53,635 nucleotides of DNA from Chara braunii (Eukaryota; Streptophyta; Charophyceae; Charales; Characeae). The notes under the pieces are model-generated. The model was not told where the DNA came from. It was given only the letters and a program-made list of their open reading frames with translations, and searched no databases. Positions 41,430 through 49,165 of this stretch are shown here, in pieces. The stretch covers positions 6,332 through 59,966 of the forward strand of contig BFEA01000904.1 of NCBI GenBank assembly GCA_003427395.1, written 5' to 3'. The position numbers were made by a program, and so were the translations under genes. Each line of letters begins with the position of its first letter. Position 1 is the stretch's first letter.

Positions 41430-42073
41430 GACCACATTTAACGGGGGTTGTCACCTCCTCGACCTTGAGAAAACTGTGGCGTGATATCAAGAAGATACCA
41501 TCTGCCAAGACGGGGAGCCTAGCTTGACTACAGTCTCATCGTATTGTCCCCACAACAAGTTGGCTGTCACGCAACAGAATGTCGTTGGGAAAGCAATGTT
41601 GTAGATGCAGGAGGAAAGAAGAGTCTTATTGTCACCTTTGGTGGGGATGTATTGAATCTAAGAGAATCTGGGTGTGGTGGGCCAAACTTTGGCTAACTAA
41701 TGTGGAAGACCAGGCATAGTGGGATGAAAGCTTTGTCGTCCAAGGTAGCCTTCCTAAGTCACAACGGATTGACAAGGGGTGGGCATATGTGGCATTTGTC
41801 TGTAGGGCAGCCATTATGCAGGTCATTTGGAAGCTTAGCAACGACAGACTCTTCAGGTCCAAGTTCTATTCGGATATTGCCATAATGGGGATGATTCTGG
41901 AAAATGTTCGCTCCCTGGTCTGGTCGGACTGGAGGAGAGCCCACAGAGCACATTCGAAGAGAGCAGCAAGGGATCGATTCTTCCACACTTGGGGACAGAG
42001 TGTGAGATTCTTGAAAGTCAAGCCCGCAGGTATTGTCTTGGAGCCATGGCTGATGCGACCCAGACCACCGTGA
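41430..42073 (+). pseudogene. LINE F zinc-binding and C-terminal segment
   Basis: Plus-strand frames with stops: LWRDIKKIPSAKTGSLA, LQSHRIVPTTSWLSRNRM, CCRCRRKEESYCHLWWGC (CX2CX8HX4C, about 41601-41652), RIWVWWAKLW, then AAIMQVIWKLSNDRLFRSKF (compare GIIFGVIWTDRNDQVFRNSH in LINE E) and FFHTWGQSVRFLKVKP. At least two stops precede the last open stretch (41789-42073). Confidence 0.82.
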
Positions 42074-42366
42074 ATATAAGTAGTGGTTGCTCCCGGTAGC
42101 ACAGCTCCAGGACCATGTTGCCTATCCTCCAGATTCGTACCTGCTCCCTGGATGTTCAGTCTCTATTCTCATATCCTTACTCAACATCATGGACCAGCTG
42201 ACAACGTTTCTGAGAATGAATTAGTCTTCTGACACGTACGGACTAGGAATAACTCAATCATGGCGCCTATAAGGTGAAGAGGTCCAGTCAGGGTCTCAGT
42301 TCTTTCGGAATGCTGGGACAGGTGGAATGACCACCTCATTTGAAGTTGTTCTTTCAGAGAATGTAA

Positions 42367-42678
42367 GGGACACTGGCCCCGGTTTCCAGCTGGTGCAGCT
42401 CCCCATTAATAGATTCGAGTCATCAAAGATGCCAACCCTTATCCTCTTGGGCTCTTACACCCAGGAGGCAGAGGAATAAACCCTGAAGATGTTAAACTCA
42501 AAAAAAAAAAAAAAAAAAAAAAAAAAGNNNNNNNNNNNNNNNNNNNNCAGCTCCCCATTAATAGATTCGAGTCATCAAAGAAGCAAACCCTTAACCTCTT
42601 GGGCTCTTACACCCAGGAGGCAGAGGAATAAACACTGAAAATATTAAACTCAAAAAAAAAAAAAAAAAAAAAAAAAAA
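42367..42678 (+). repeat. LINE F tail and its near-duplicate across a gap
   Basis: The stem-loop at 42367-42390 is followed by CAGCTCCCCATTAATAGATT and a segment to the poly(A) at 42526. After 20 N (42528-42547) the same segment is repeated from CAGCTCCCCATT (42548) to a second A run ending at 42678, with about six differences. It may be a real tandem insertion, two alleles placed in series, or two related copies. Confidence 0.7.
42528..42547. other. Assembly gap (20 N)
   Basis: Short gap directly after a poly(A) run, between two near-identical segments. Confidence 0.99.
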
Positions 42679-42752
42679 GTGGTCAGGAAAAACAAAAACA
42701 AAAAACAGGTCTGTTGGGAGGTGCATCTGCACATGTTCTAGCAGCACAGTTC

Positions 42753-42767
42753 GGGCTGCGCCTCACC
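42753..42767. repeat. 5' target-site duplication of LINE G
   Basis: GGGCTGCGCCTCACC, identical to 46296-46310 directly after the poly(A) of LINE G. LINE homology (QLARRKQANAA...) starts right after it. Confidence 0.92.
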
Positions 42768-42769
42768 TC

Positions 42770-43693
42770 CAATTAGCACGACGGAAGCAAGCCAATGCGG
42801 CGATTATCTTTATAGACTTCGAAAAAGCCTACGATCACGTAGACTGGGAATTTCTAGACATGTGTCTGGACAAAATGAACTTTGGTCCAACATTTCGGCG
42901 CTGGGTTAAGATCCTCCACAATAACGCCATCACCTGTGTCCAGGTCAATGGGTCGGTGGCGCCGCCATTTGAGCTCCAACGGTCGATGAGACAAGGGGAT
43001 CCCATTGCCCCTTACCTCTTCCTAGTGATCATGGAGGCATTATCAGCCAATCTACGCCAAAACAAAGACGTCACACGGATCAAAATATCGAACATCCCCA
43101 ATGATGCAATACCTATCTGTTCCCTATTTGCTGATGACCTTACCATAATGGTAGAGGCGACAACGGCCAACATGGAGGAAATCCAACACCTCATGAATAA
43201 ATTATGCCGCCTATCAGATATGACTGTTAATTAGGGACAGAAGACTACGGGGTGGTGGATGCACCACCAAGGGGGAAGACCTATGAAAAACCCACGGATC
43301 ACATGGCTACCCCCTGATGACCCCCTTAGAATTCTTGGGGCACTAATCACCGCTAGAGGAAGGCCAACATTTAACGACGAGTGGCCGACTGGACCAGCAC
43401 AAGTTAAACTGGAAAAATGGAACAATAAGCGCACATCCATTTTTGGGCGTGCACTTGTCATCAACAATGTGGTTCTGGCCAAAATCTGGTACAAGGCCAT
43501 CCTATGGCCAATGAGTAACGGGGGGCTCAAAGCACTCAAACAGCAGTTGGCAGCCTTCCTATGGAGGGGGGACAACAACAACACCCATGCGATAAGCCGG
43601 GTAGCATGGGAGTCAGTGATCCAACCTAAGAACAGAAGAGGATTAGGAATCGTGGATCCGACCACACAATTCCAAGCACTCTCAATTCGCTAG
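42770..43693 (+). pseudogene. LINE G reverse transcriptase, N-terminally truncated
   Basis: Starts QLARRKQANAA, then IIFIDFEKAYDHVDWEFLD (motif A, about 42803-42860), RSMRQGDPIAPYLFLV (motif B), SLFADDLTIMVEA (motif C, about 43121-43160), MTVN then one stop codon (43232-43234), and in the same frame GQKTTGW, LRILGALIT (motif E), the thumb with KIWYKAILWPM, AAFLWRGDNNNTHAISRVAW and GLGIVDPTT. All catalytic residues from motif A onward are intact. Upstream RT motifs and endonuclease were lost by 5' truncation. The single stop may be a late mutation. Confidence 0.92.
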
Positions 43694-43736
43694 CTTCAGC
43701 ACATTATTTTCTCTCCGACCTCTTCATGGATCCCCC

Positions 43737-44279
43737 TTGCCCTGGCACAAATCTCCGACCTTGCCCCATAATCCCCGCCTGAAATTGACCCCTGTGTATG
43801 GTTGGAGGACAGGTAGGTACTGGAGGTTAACCAGGAAATACAGAAACGGGGACCCCACAGACAGATTCTGGATACGTCTTATGCGCACATGGAGGAAGCT
43901 TCCCCCTCCCGACAGGCAAACACCAGAAAGATGGGAGGAAATATACCGACAACCCCTATTTGGGAACCGTCTAATAACAGATTCCGGGGGGCGGGTGCGG
44001 AATGCCTCGGACTCTCCATGGAAGGGATGGGTGAAACACGGTGTACGAAGGGTTGGGGACCTCTGGGACACAGAGGAAAGGGATTGGAAGAGTACCGACA
44101 TGATACGAGCAACACTACGGTACTGGCACTTCACTGAGAGGGCATTGGAGGAGCTGATCGACTGTTTTCCCCTCCTTTGGTACACCACCCTTAGAAAAGG
44201 ACCCTGCATAAAGGAAGGCGACTGGGTGGGACTACCCGACCGTGATCAGGAAGTGGGACATATACACCTCGCCGACTAA
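43737..44279 (+). pseudogene. LINE G post-RT region
   Basis: A 180-residue open stretch: RYWRLTRKYRNGDPTDRFW, TWRKLPPPDRQTPERWEEI, YRQPLFGNRLITDSGG, WKGWVKHGVRRVGDLWDTEE, then RYWHFTERALEELIDCFPLL and EGDWVGLPDRDQEVGHIHLA. The same order occurs in LINEs B (8138-8452), E and F. I know of no named domain. Its conservation in both lineages suggests a functional part of ORF2. A stop at 44277 separates it from the next frame. Confidence 0.85.
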
Positions 44280-44369
44280 TCCCACGTACTTGTAGAAGTC
44301 TTTTCCGTTCTGAAGGACGAGGAACTACGATGCAAACAGCAACCCTTCATATGGAAGAATAAAAAAGAG

Positions 44370-45077
44370 GTGTATCGCATCAGGGTCACAGAGAACGGAG
44401 GGCGCCAGAAGGTGTTTCGCCCACGGGTTCCAATTGAGGACCCCCCCCTGGACCCTGATGAGTGGTGTTGGACCCTGAACTCACCGGCCAGGAAGAGGGA
44501 ATCAAAAGCACTATCACTACAATGCTTAAAATCCAAATCGGTGTACCGAAGGCTCATACCCAAATGCAATCTGTGGGATCGTTTAGAGGATAGATGGTAT
44601 CGCCACCTCAACGTTGACCGTAGACTTTTGAAACCCATTCGATGGTTTGCACAGTATAGCAACAGACCAGCCAAAATCTCCGCCCTTCAGTGGCAAATCG
44701 AGCATAGGTGCCTACCGACTAATGACTGGCTAATAGACCATACGCGTCTGGAACAACAAGGGAAGGCACTGTCATGGTGCCATAAATGTCTCTCGAGCTA
44801 TCCTAGGCGGAGGCGGGCCGAGACCATCGAGCATATCCTCCTCCAATGCCCCGCGTCGGTATTACTATGGAGGAGCTGGGATAGGATATGGCGCCACATA
44901 GTTCCCGGCGCAGTATGGCCATGGGACTGGAGGGCTGTTTTGTTGGGATACTACCCCCCAATCCAAGGGAATACATTTGAAGAAAATATGTTCAACCTAG
45001 GAAGACGGAGTGCTCTATGGACCATATGGTGGAAAAGATGTTGCTTTGAGATAAGGGGTGCGGCTGGAGGACGGTGA
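44370..45077 (+). pseudogene. LINE G middle and zinc-binding (zf-RVT) domain
   Basis: A 235-residue open stretch. VYRIRVTENGGRQKVFRPRV and PPLDPDEWCWTLNSPARKRE form the middle domain. SVYRRLIPKCNLWDRLEDRW leads to ISALQWQIEHRCLPTNDWLI and the zinc-binding core CHKCLSSYPRRRRAETIEHI with final cysteine (CX2CX14HX4C, 44778-44849), then LLWRSWDRIWR. This is the domain found after the RT in many plant LINEs. It ends with RRSALWTIWWKRCCFEI and continues, after an overlap of 20 bp, in the next frame. Confidence 0.9.
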
Positions 45078-45438
45078 AGCCATAGAACAGATCCGGACAT
45101 TGGTTCAGCACGAGATTGCGACTCAATGGAAGATAGCTAAAGACAAGCTTGACCAAATGCATTCCTGGGGAGATATGAACAGAATCATCTCTAAATTTAG
45201 CAGGAATTGGCTAGTGGGAGAAAGGGAGGGATGGGTGGCGGAGGTAAAATGGACTGGTTGCCAGCCAGAAAGGGATTCACAGGAGGACCCCCGGGCGGGG
45301 ATAGCAAGAGACTATCAACTGATTTTTCATGACTGGACTAAGATTGATCCCGGCTCCCCGCTACGGCCTGCTCAGGATTTCACAGACCCTTTCCCGCCCC
45401 ACCCGCTGTCCCTAGCAGAAATCCTTCCATTCGCGTGA
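45058..45438 (+). pseudogene. LINE G conserved C-terminal domain
   Basis: A 126-residue open stretch in a different frame from the zinc domain: AIEQIRTLVQHEIATQWKIA, WLVGEREGWVAEVKWTG, ARDYQLIFHDWTKIDPGSPL, DFTDPFPPHPLSLAEIL, stop. LINEs B, C/D and H end with the same pattern (DYRLVFNDWTNIEPSFPLR and similar). I cannot name the domain. The 20-bp overlap with the previous frame is most simply one frameshift in a once continuous ORF2. Confidence 0.85.
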
Positions 45439-46266
45439 GCCCTTCTGGAGTGGGTCTGAGGACCTGCTTGATCTCTACTTATCTGTCTTATCTGTCCTAC
45501 ATTCGGAGTATACTCAATCTCAGTCTGTTTTTAAGAGCCTCAGTTTTGACATACAACTTTCCAGTGCCTTTTTAGAAGAGTCTGGGGAAGGGAGTAGATG
45601 AGAGTAGATGGCAGTGGTAGGGCGGGAGTACCTGACCCTGCTGCAGGAAAGGATGGTGCCTATTTTGGTTGATCCAGCCTCTTCAAACATGTCCCACGGT
45701 AGGGTGTAAGACACAATTGGCGACAGGTGGATAGTAGGTAGAGGGCAGAGGCTACCCACGGTAGGGTGTAAGACACAATTGGCGACAGGTGGATAGTAGG
45801 TAGAGGGCAGAGGCTACACCGTTGATTTTTGCTGCATATTATACTTGTAGCAGTCGTTTCTTTTTCTACTTCTTTTTCTATTTTTTTCTGCTCTAGTTCC
45901 ACTGCTTCACAGCTGATTTTTGTTGTTCAAGCGCCTTGAGGTTAGTTGGTGGATGGTAGGGGCCGGGGGATGGAGGGAGACTCCACTGGTGCCCCCCAGT
46001 GACTCTCCCCCCCCATTACCCAGCCTTGCCGCAGGTTAGGATTGGAAGTGTGGATTGGACATGGGACGCTGGACCCGTTTCCAGCACAATGGCGCCACCT
46101 TCAATGATGTACTGTATTACATTGATGTATTCAAGGGACGCTGGACCCGGTTTCCAGCAGGTGATGCTCCCCACCAATAGATGGAATGGCCCGCTAGGCA
46201 AAGCCTCAATCCCGGTGGTTCTCTTACCACCACCAGGATAGAGGCCTTGCACATGGGCCTTAAGGG

Positions 46267-46295
<29 letters not shown>

Positions 46296-46299
<4 letters not shown>

Positions 46300-46310
46300 T
46301 GCGCCTCACC
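46296..46310. repeat. 3' target-site duplication of LINE G
   Basis: GGGCTGCGCCTCACC, identical to 42753-42767 and directly after the poly(A). Confidence 0.92.
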
Positions 46311-46790
46311 ATTCTTGAAACGGGGCAATGTTTCAAGAGCTGTCTGACGCTTTCAAGAGTTACGTTTTCTAGAGTTTTCGGCCCCTCGCCACTCAGCAAA
46401 CACTCTTGAAAGGGCTATGATCATGGTGCTTAAGACAAAGGATGCAAAAAGACAGGACAGTCCTACTGCTTTGCTTTGCGTTTTTTTTTGGAATGGCCCA
46501 TCAGTCAGGATAGTGGCCTGAGAACTCTTGAAAATAGATCCGCCCTCAAGGGTTTGGCCAAGGACACTTGAAAAAGCACGAGTTGCAGGCAGCCAGGCTG
46601 GGGTTTCGAATCTTTCAAGACCCCCTCTTGAAAAAGGGTTTCAAGAGAGGCTGCCACTCTGACTCTGACAGCGCTTGAAAGGCGAAATTTTCAAGAGAGG
46701 GAGTGTGGCCACGCAGGGCAGCAACCGTACTCTTGAAAATGAGTTTTCAAGAGGGGTGTGGAGAGGCCCTTCAAGAGGGGTGTGGCGATG
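46311..46790. repeat. Array of CTTGAA / TTCAAG motifs and hairpins
   Basis: About 14 copies of CTCTTGAAA or its reverse complement TTTCAAGAG occur in 480 bp. Three sets are paired as hairpins: around 46626-46648, 46674-46699 and 46731-46754 (CTCTTGAAAA, short loop, TTTTCAAGAG). Not a tandem repeat, since spacing and intervening sequence vary. It is probably a subterminal repeat region of a DNA transposon into which LINE G inserted. Confidence 0.75.
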
Positions 46791-47097
46791 CCCTGAGGTG
46801 GCAAGCCTCGCTCTAAGGGGGGTGGGTTCAGGAAATTTGGGAGCAAGCAGAAACAGACAAAACCAGAAGAGAAAAGAAGAAAAATTGTCACTGCGCTAAA
46901 GGACAAAACAAAGAAACAGGAGAAAAAGTGCACACGCAGCTTCGGGCCATCAATGTGAGCCTAGTAACTCGCCTCTACAACACCCTGGACTACAAAAGTG
47001 GCCAAATCACTTCACTGAGTTGACTTGCGTTGCCTCGCCTTGGACAAGGAGTCCACGCCCCACCCGAGGTCCCACTTAGGGGGTGGCCGCGGAGCTC
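46791..47097. other. Unassigned stretch
   Basis: No gene recognised. 47040-47097 has two short inverted repeats (GGACAAGGAGTCC and CCACCC...GGGTGG) next to the rRNA-like segment. Confidence 0.4.
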
Positions 47098-47190
47098 CGA
47101 GGTGCCAAACGACTCCGTCGATATGAGCTTTTTGGAGTCATCAGCCTGTTATCCCCGGCGTACCTTTGATCCGTTGAGCGAGAGCCCTGA
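47098..47190 (-). rRNA. Organelle or bacterial-type LSU rRNA fragment (domain V)
   Basis: The minus strand contains GCTCAACGGATCAAAGGTAC, GGGGATAACAGGCTGATGAC, CATATCGACGGAGTCGTTTG and GCACCTCG, the highly conserved peptidyl-transferase-centre region of 23S-like rRNA. ATCAAAGG, GGTACGCCGGGG and GATGACTCC look more like plant mitochondrial LSU rRNA than chloroplast or cytosolic rRNA. Conservation stops at about 47190 on one side and after GCACCTCG on the other, where ATGTCG is expected but GAGCTCC follows. Probably a mitochondrial DNA insertion in the nucleus, truncated at both ends. Confidence 0.8.
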
Positions 47191-48095
47191 CTCTTGGATT
47201 GAGATCTACAGACTCTCGAAAAACTAGTTTCTTCTTTTTTACCACATTGCCTACTTTATTGCCTTCAACTTCTGTGGTAAGCCCCCAAAAGAGTGCACGG
47301 CCCCAGCCTTGCGGAAAGTTTTGTCGCCACAAGCAAAACCCGGAGGCACCGTGGCCCCGGGGTTGCCGCTGAAAAAAAACGTTGGCCTGTGTTTCATGCT
47401 GACACCTGAGGGTCGATGTGTGGTGTACTGGTGCTTTAACAGCCGCTGGTGGGGGGCGTGGTGAGCACCCACAAGGCATACCCCACTCCCAGCTATTCCG
47501 TTCCAGCCCAGTGGTTAACCCACTACGTTAAACCACCAGGACTTGGCCCATACATCGGCCGCGGGTGTTTCCCGTTAACGCGGCGCAACTGATGGGCTTC
47601 GGACAACTGGACCACAATGGCTGGAGGCGCCAGCCAAAAGAGAATCGAAACGACGCGGCGGCGGCTCGGCAAAACTTGGCCCGCAGGGCGCTGAGGGCGG
47701 CTCGGCATCAATAGGTGGGCCAAGTACTGGTGGTTTCACAGGGGCTTGGCCCACCAGTTTCATGCGTCACGTTCTCGCTTCATCCATCGCTCTGCCCATT
47801 CCAGCTGCATGCGAACGACAGTGGTTGATCATCGTCTCTTCTTTTCCCCAACACCTGTCGTTGGTAGTGGACTTCGCGTCGTATGGTGGCATAAAATATT
47901 TCAGGCCCAACGGCGGTGTCCCTGTTGGGCGCGGCCGGACTGGATCACCCCCGTCACCAGTATTCGCGCACCCGTAGTGACCTATTGTGGCCTGTCACCG
48001 CCGCACTCTTCTGCTACGATTGCGGCATGCTCTGCCTTCAATTCTCACGGCCAATTCACTGACCCTCCTACAGTCTTCCCCCAATACAACAGGTA
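47191..48095. other. Unassigned stretch next to rRNA fragment
   Basis: Part may be more organelle-derived DNA, but I cannot identify it. Short frames on both strands have no motif. Confidence 0.4.
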
Positions 48096-48152
48096 CGGTT
48101 ATTATAGCTGAATTTGGTGTATCTTTCGGTCTAAATTCAGCTATAATGACCG
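48096..48152. repeat. Long perfect hairpin
   Basis: ATTATAGCTGAATTT (48101-48115) pairs perfectly with AAATTCAGCTATAAT (48133-48147). After one mismatch, ACGGT pairs with ACCGT outside it. The 17-nt loop is between. The right arm abuts the poly(A) end of LINE H. It could be a tiny foldback element. Confidence 0.65.
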
Positions 48153-49165
48153 TTTTTTTTTTGTTTTTTTTTTTAAAACAACGCCTTGACCATAGTTAGT
48201 GGTGCTGATAAGAGCAGACACCACTAGCACCTGGGGAGAGGCTCCCTCTATTGGTGGGGAGCATCACCTGCTGGAAAGCGGGTCCAGCGTCCCATTTACA
48301 CCTGAATTCAGAGCACATTAGAGAAACAATTGAGACAGGTTTCTGCCAGCATTGATTGCCCTGGAAACAAGGGGACTGACTGAGCAGGGGCTGAAAGTTA
48401 GGAGAACCTCTTCACCCAGAACCAGGCGCCATATATTGCAGCTACACACTAGTTCCTCCCTTTCTCTATCAGACCCAGTCCCAGCTGTCAATTTCTTATA
48501 ATGCCTGATAATGACTGGATTTAGAGTACATTAGAGAACCAGTTGGGGGAGACTCCTGTGAGCATTGATTGCCCTGGAAAACAGGGGATTGACTGAGCAG
48601 GGCATGAAAAGGGGATAAAGGGGGAGGGGGAGAAAACTTTGCCCAGGACTGGACGCCCGATACTGCTACACGCTAATTCCTCCCTGTCTCTATCATCCCC
48701 ATCCCCAGTCCCTAGATATATATACCAGGCCCCGTCTGACTCCTACCCTCTCTTCCTTTGTCCCATGTCTGCTCCCCCTTTCCTCTCTAGCTCCCGTACC
48801 ATCTCAAATTCACCACACTATTGGTCGTGGGGGGGAAGGGGTCAGGGAAATCATTTGCTGTTCTCATTGGAATTGAGGAGTCCACCTTGGTCCAATCATG
48901 GAAATACAGCCGATAGTCTTTACTCAACCCTTCCTCCTTTTGATTCCTCCCTGTTCCTTTCCACCCTCCCTATCTTTCCCCCTTTTTTTCCCCAAAGCCA
49001 TCTTGTGCAGAAGTCCTGCACTTTTTGGTCTGTGTCCTGTTGTGTATGTGTGTGGCGGATTTGGGCCTTGACATCTTCCAAGTGAGTTGTTATCACTGTT
49101 TGGATTTGTTGTTGTATGATTTCAGTTGTTATCATCCTGGTCAATTTCGAGGTATTCATTCGTCA
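48153..49165 (-). mobile_element. LINE H, short 5'-truncated copy
   Basis: The minus-strand copy holds only the last part of ORF2 (49159-48770), a 3' UTR with a 212-bp tandem duplication (48302-48512 and 48514-48725), the stem-loop (48270-48293), and a poly(A) seen as T runs at 48152-48173. A second possible stem (TAGTGGTG with CACCACTA) lies just before the poly(A), as in LINE C. X14 lineage by tail similarity. Confidence 0.85.
48770..49159 (-). pseudogene. LINE H ORF2 C-terminal domain
   Basis: The minus-strand frame TTEIIQQQIQTVITTHLEDV, then WLWGKKGGKIGRVERNREE, continues after a frameshift with SKDYRLYFHDWTKVDSSIPM and NDFPDPFPP. This matches the C-terminal domain of LINEs B, C/D and G in order and spacing. 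Confidence 0.82.

Larger units (their letters stand above)
40831..42526. mobile_element. LINE F, 5'-inverted copy
   Basis: The left part (40831-about 41410) is LINE ORF2 in minus orientation. The right part (about 41412-42526) is ORF2 in plus orientation with stem-loop tail (42367-42390) and poly(A) (42500-42526). Both parts belong to the LINE E lineage. The left part corresponds to 35730-36080 of LINE E and the right to 36650 onward, so about 600 bp are missing at the switch. This head inversion is the signature of twin priming during LINE integration. Confidence 0.8.
42768..46295 (+). mobile_element. LINE G, 5'-truncated, best preserved copy
   Basis: A 3.5 kb insertion bounded by a perfect 15-bp duplication (42753-42767 and 46296-46310). 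It begins inside the RT just before motif A and includes the rest of ORF2, two stem-loops (46063-46085 and 46135-46158) and a 29-nt poly(A) (46267-46295). Only a handful of stops or frameshifts interrupt the coding sequence. It belongs to the X14 zinc-spacing lineage of LINEs B and C. A 45-bp unit (CCCACGGTAGGGTGTAAGAC...) is repeated in the 3' UTR at about 45695 and 45755. Confidence 0.95.
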
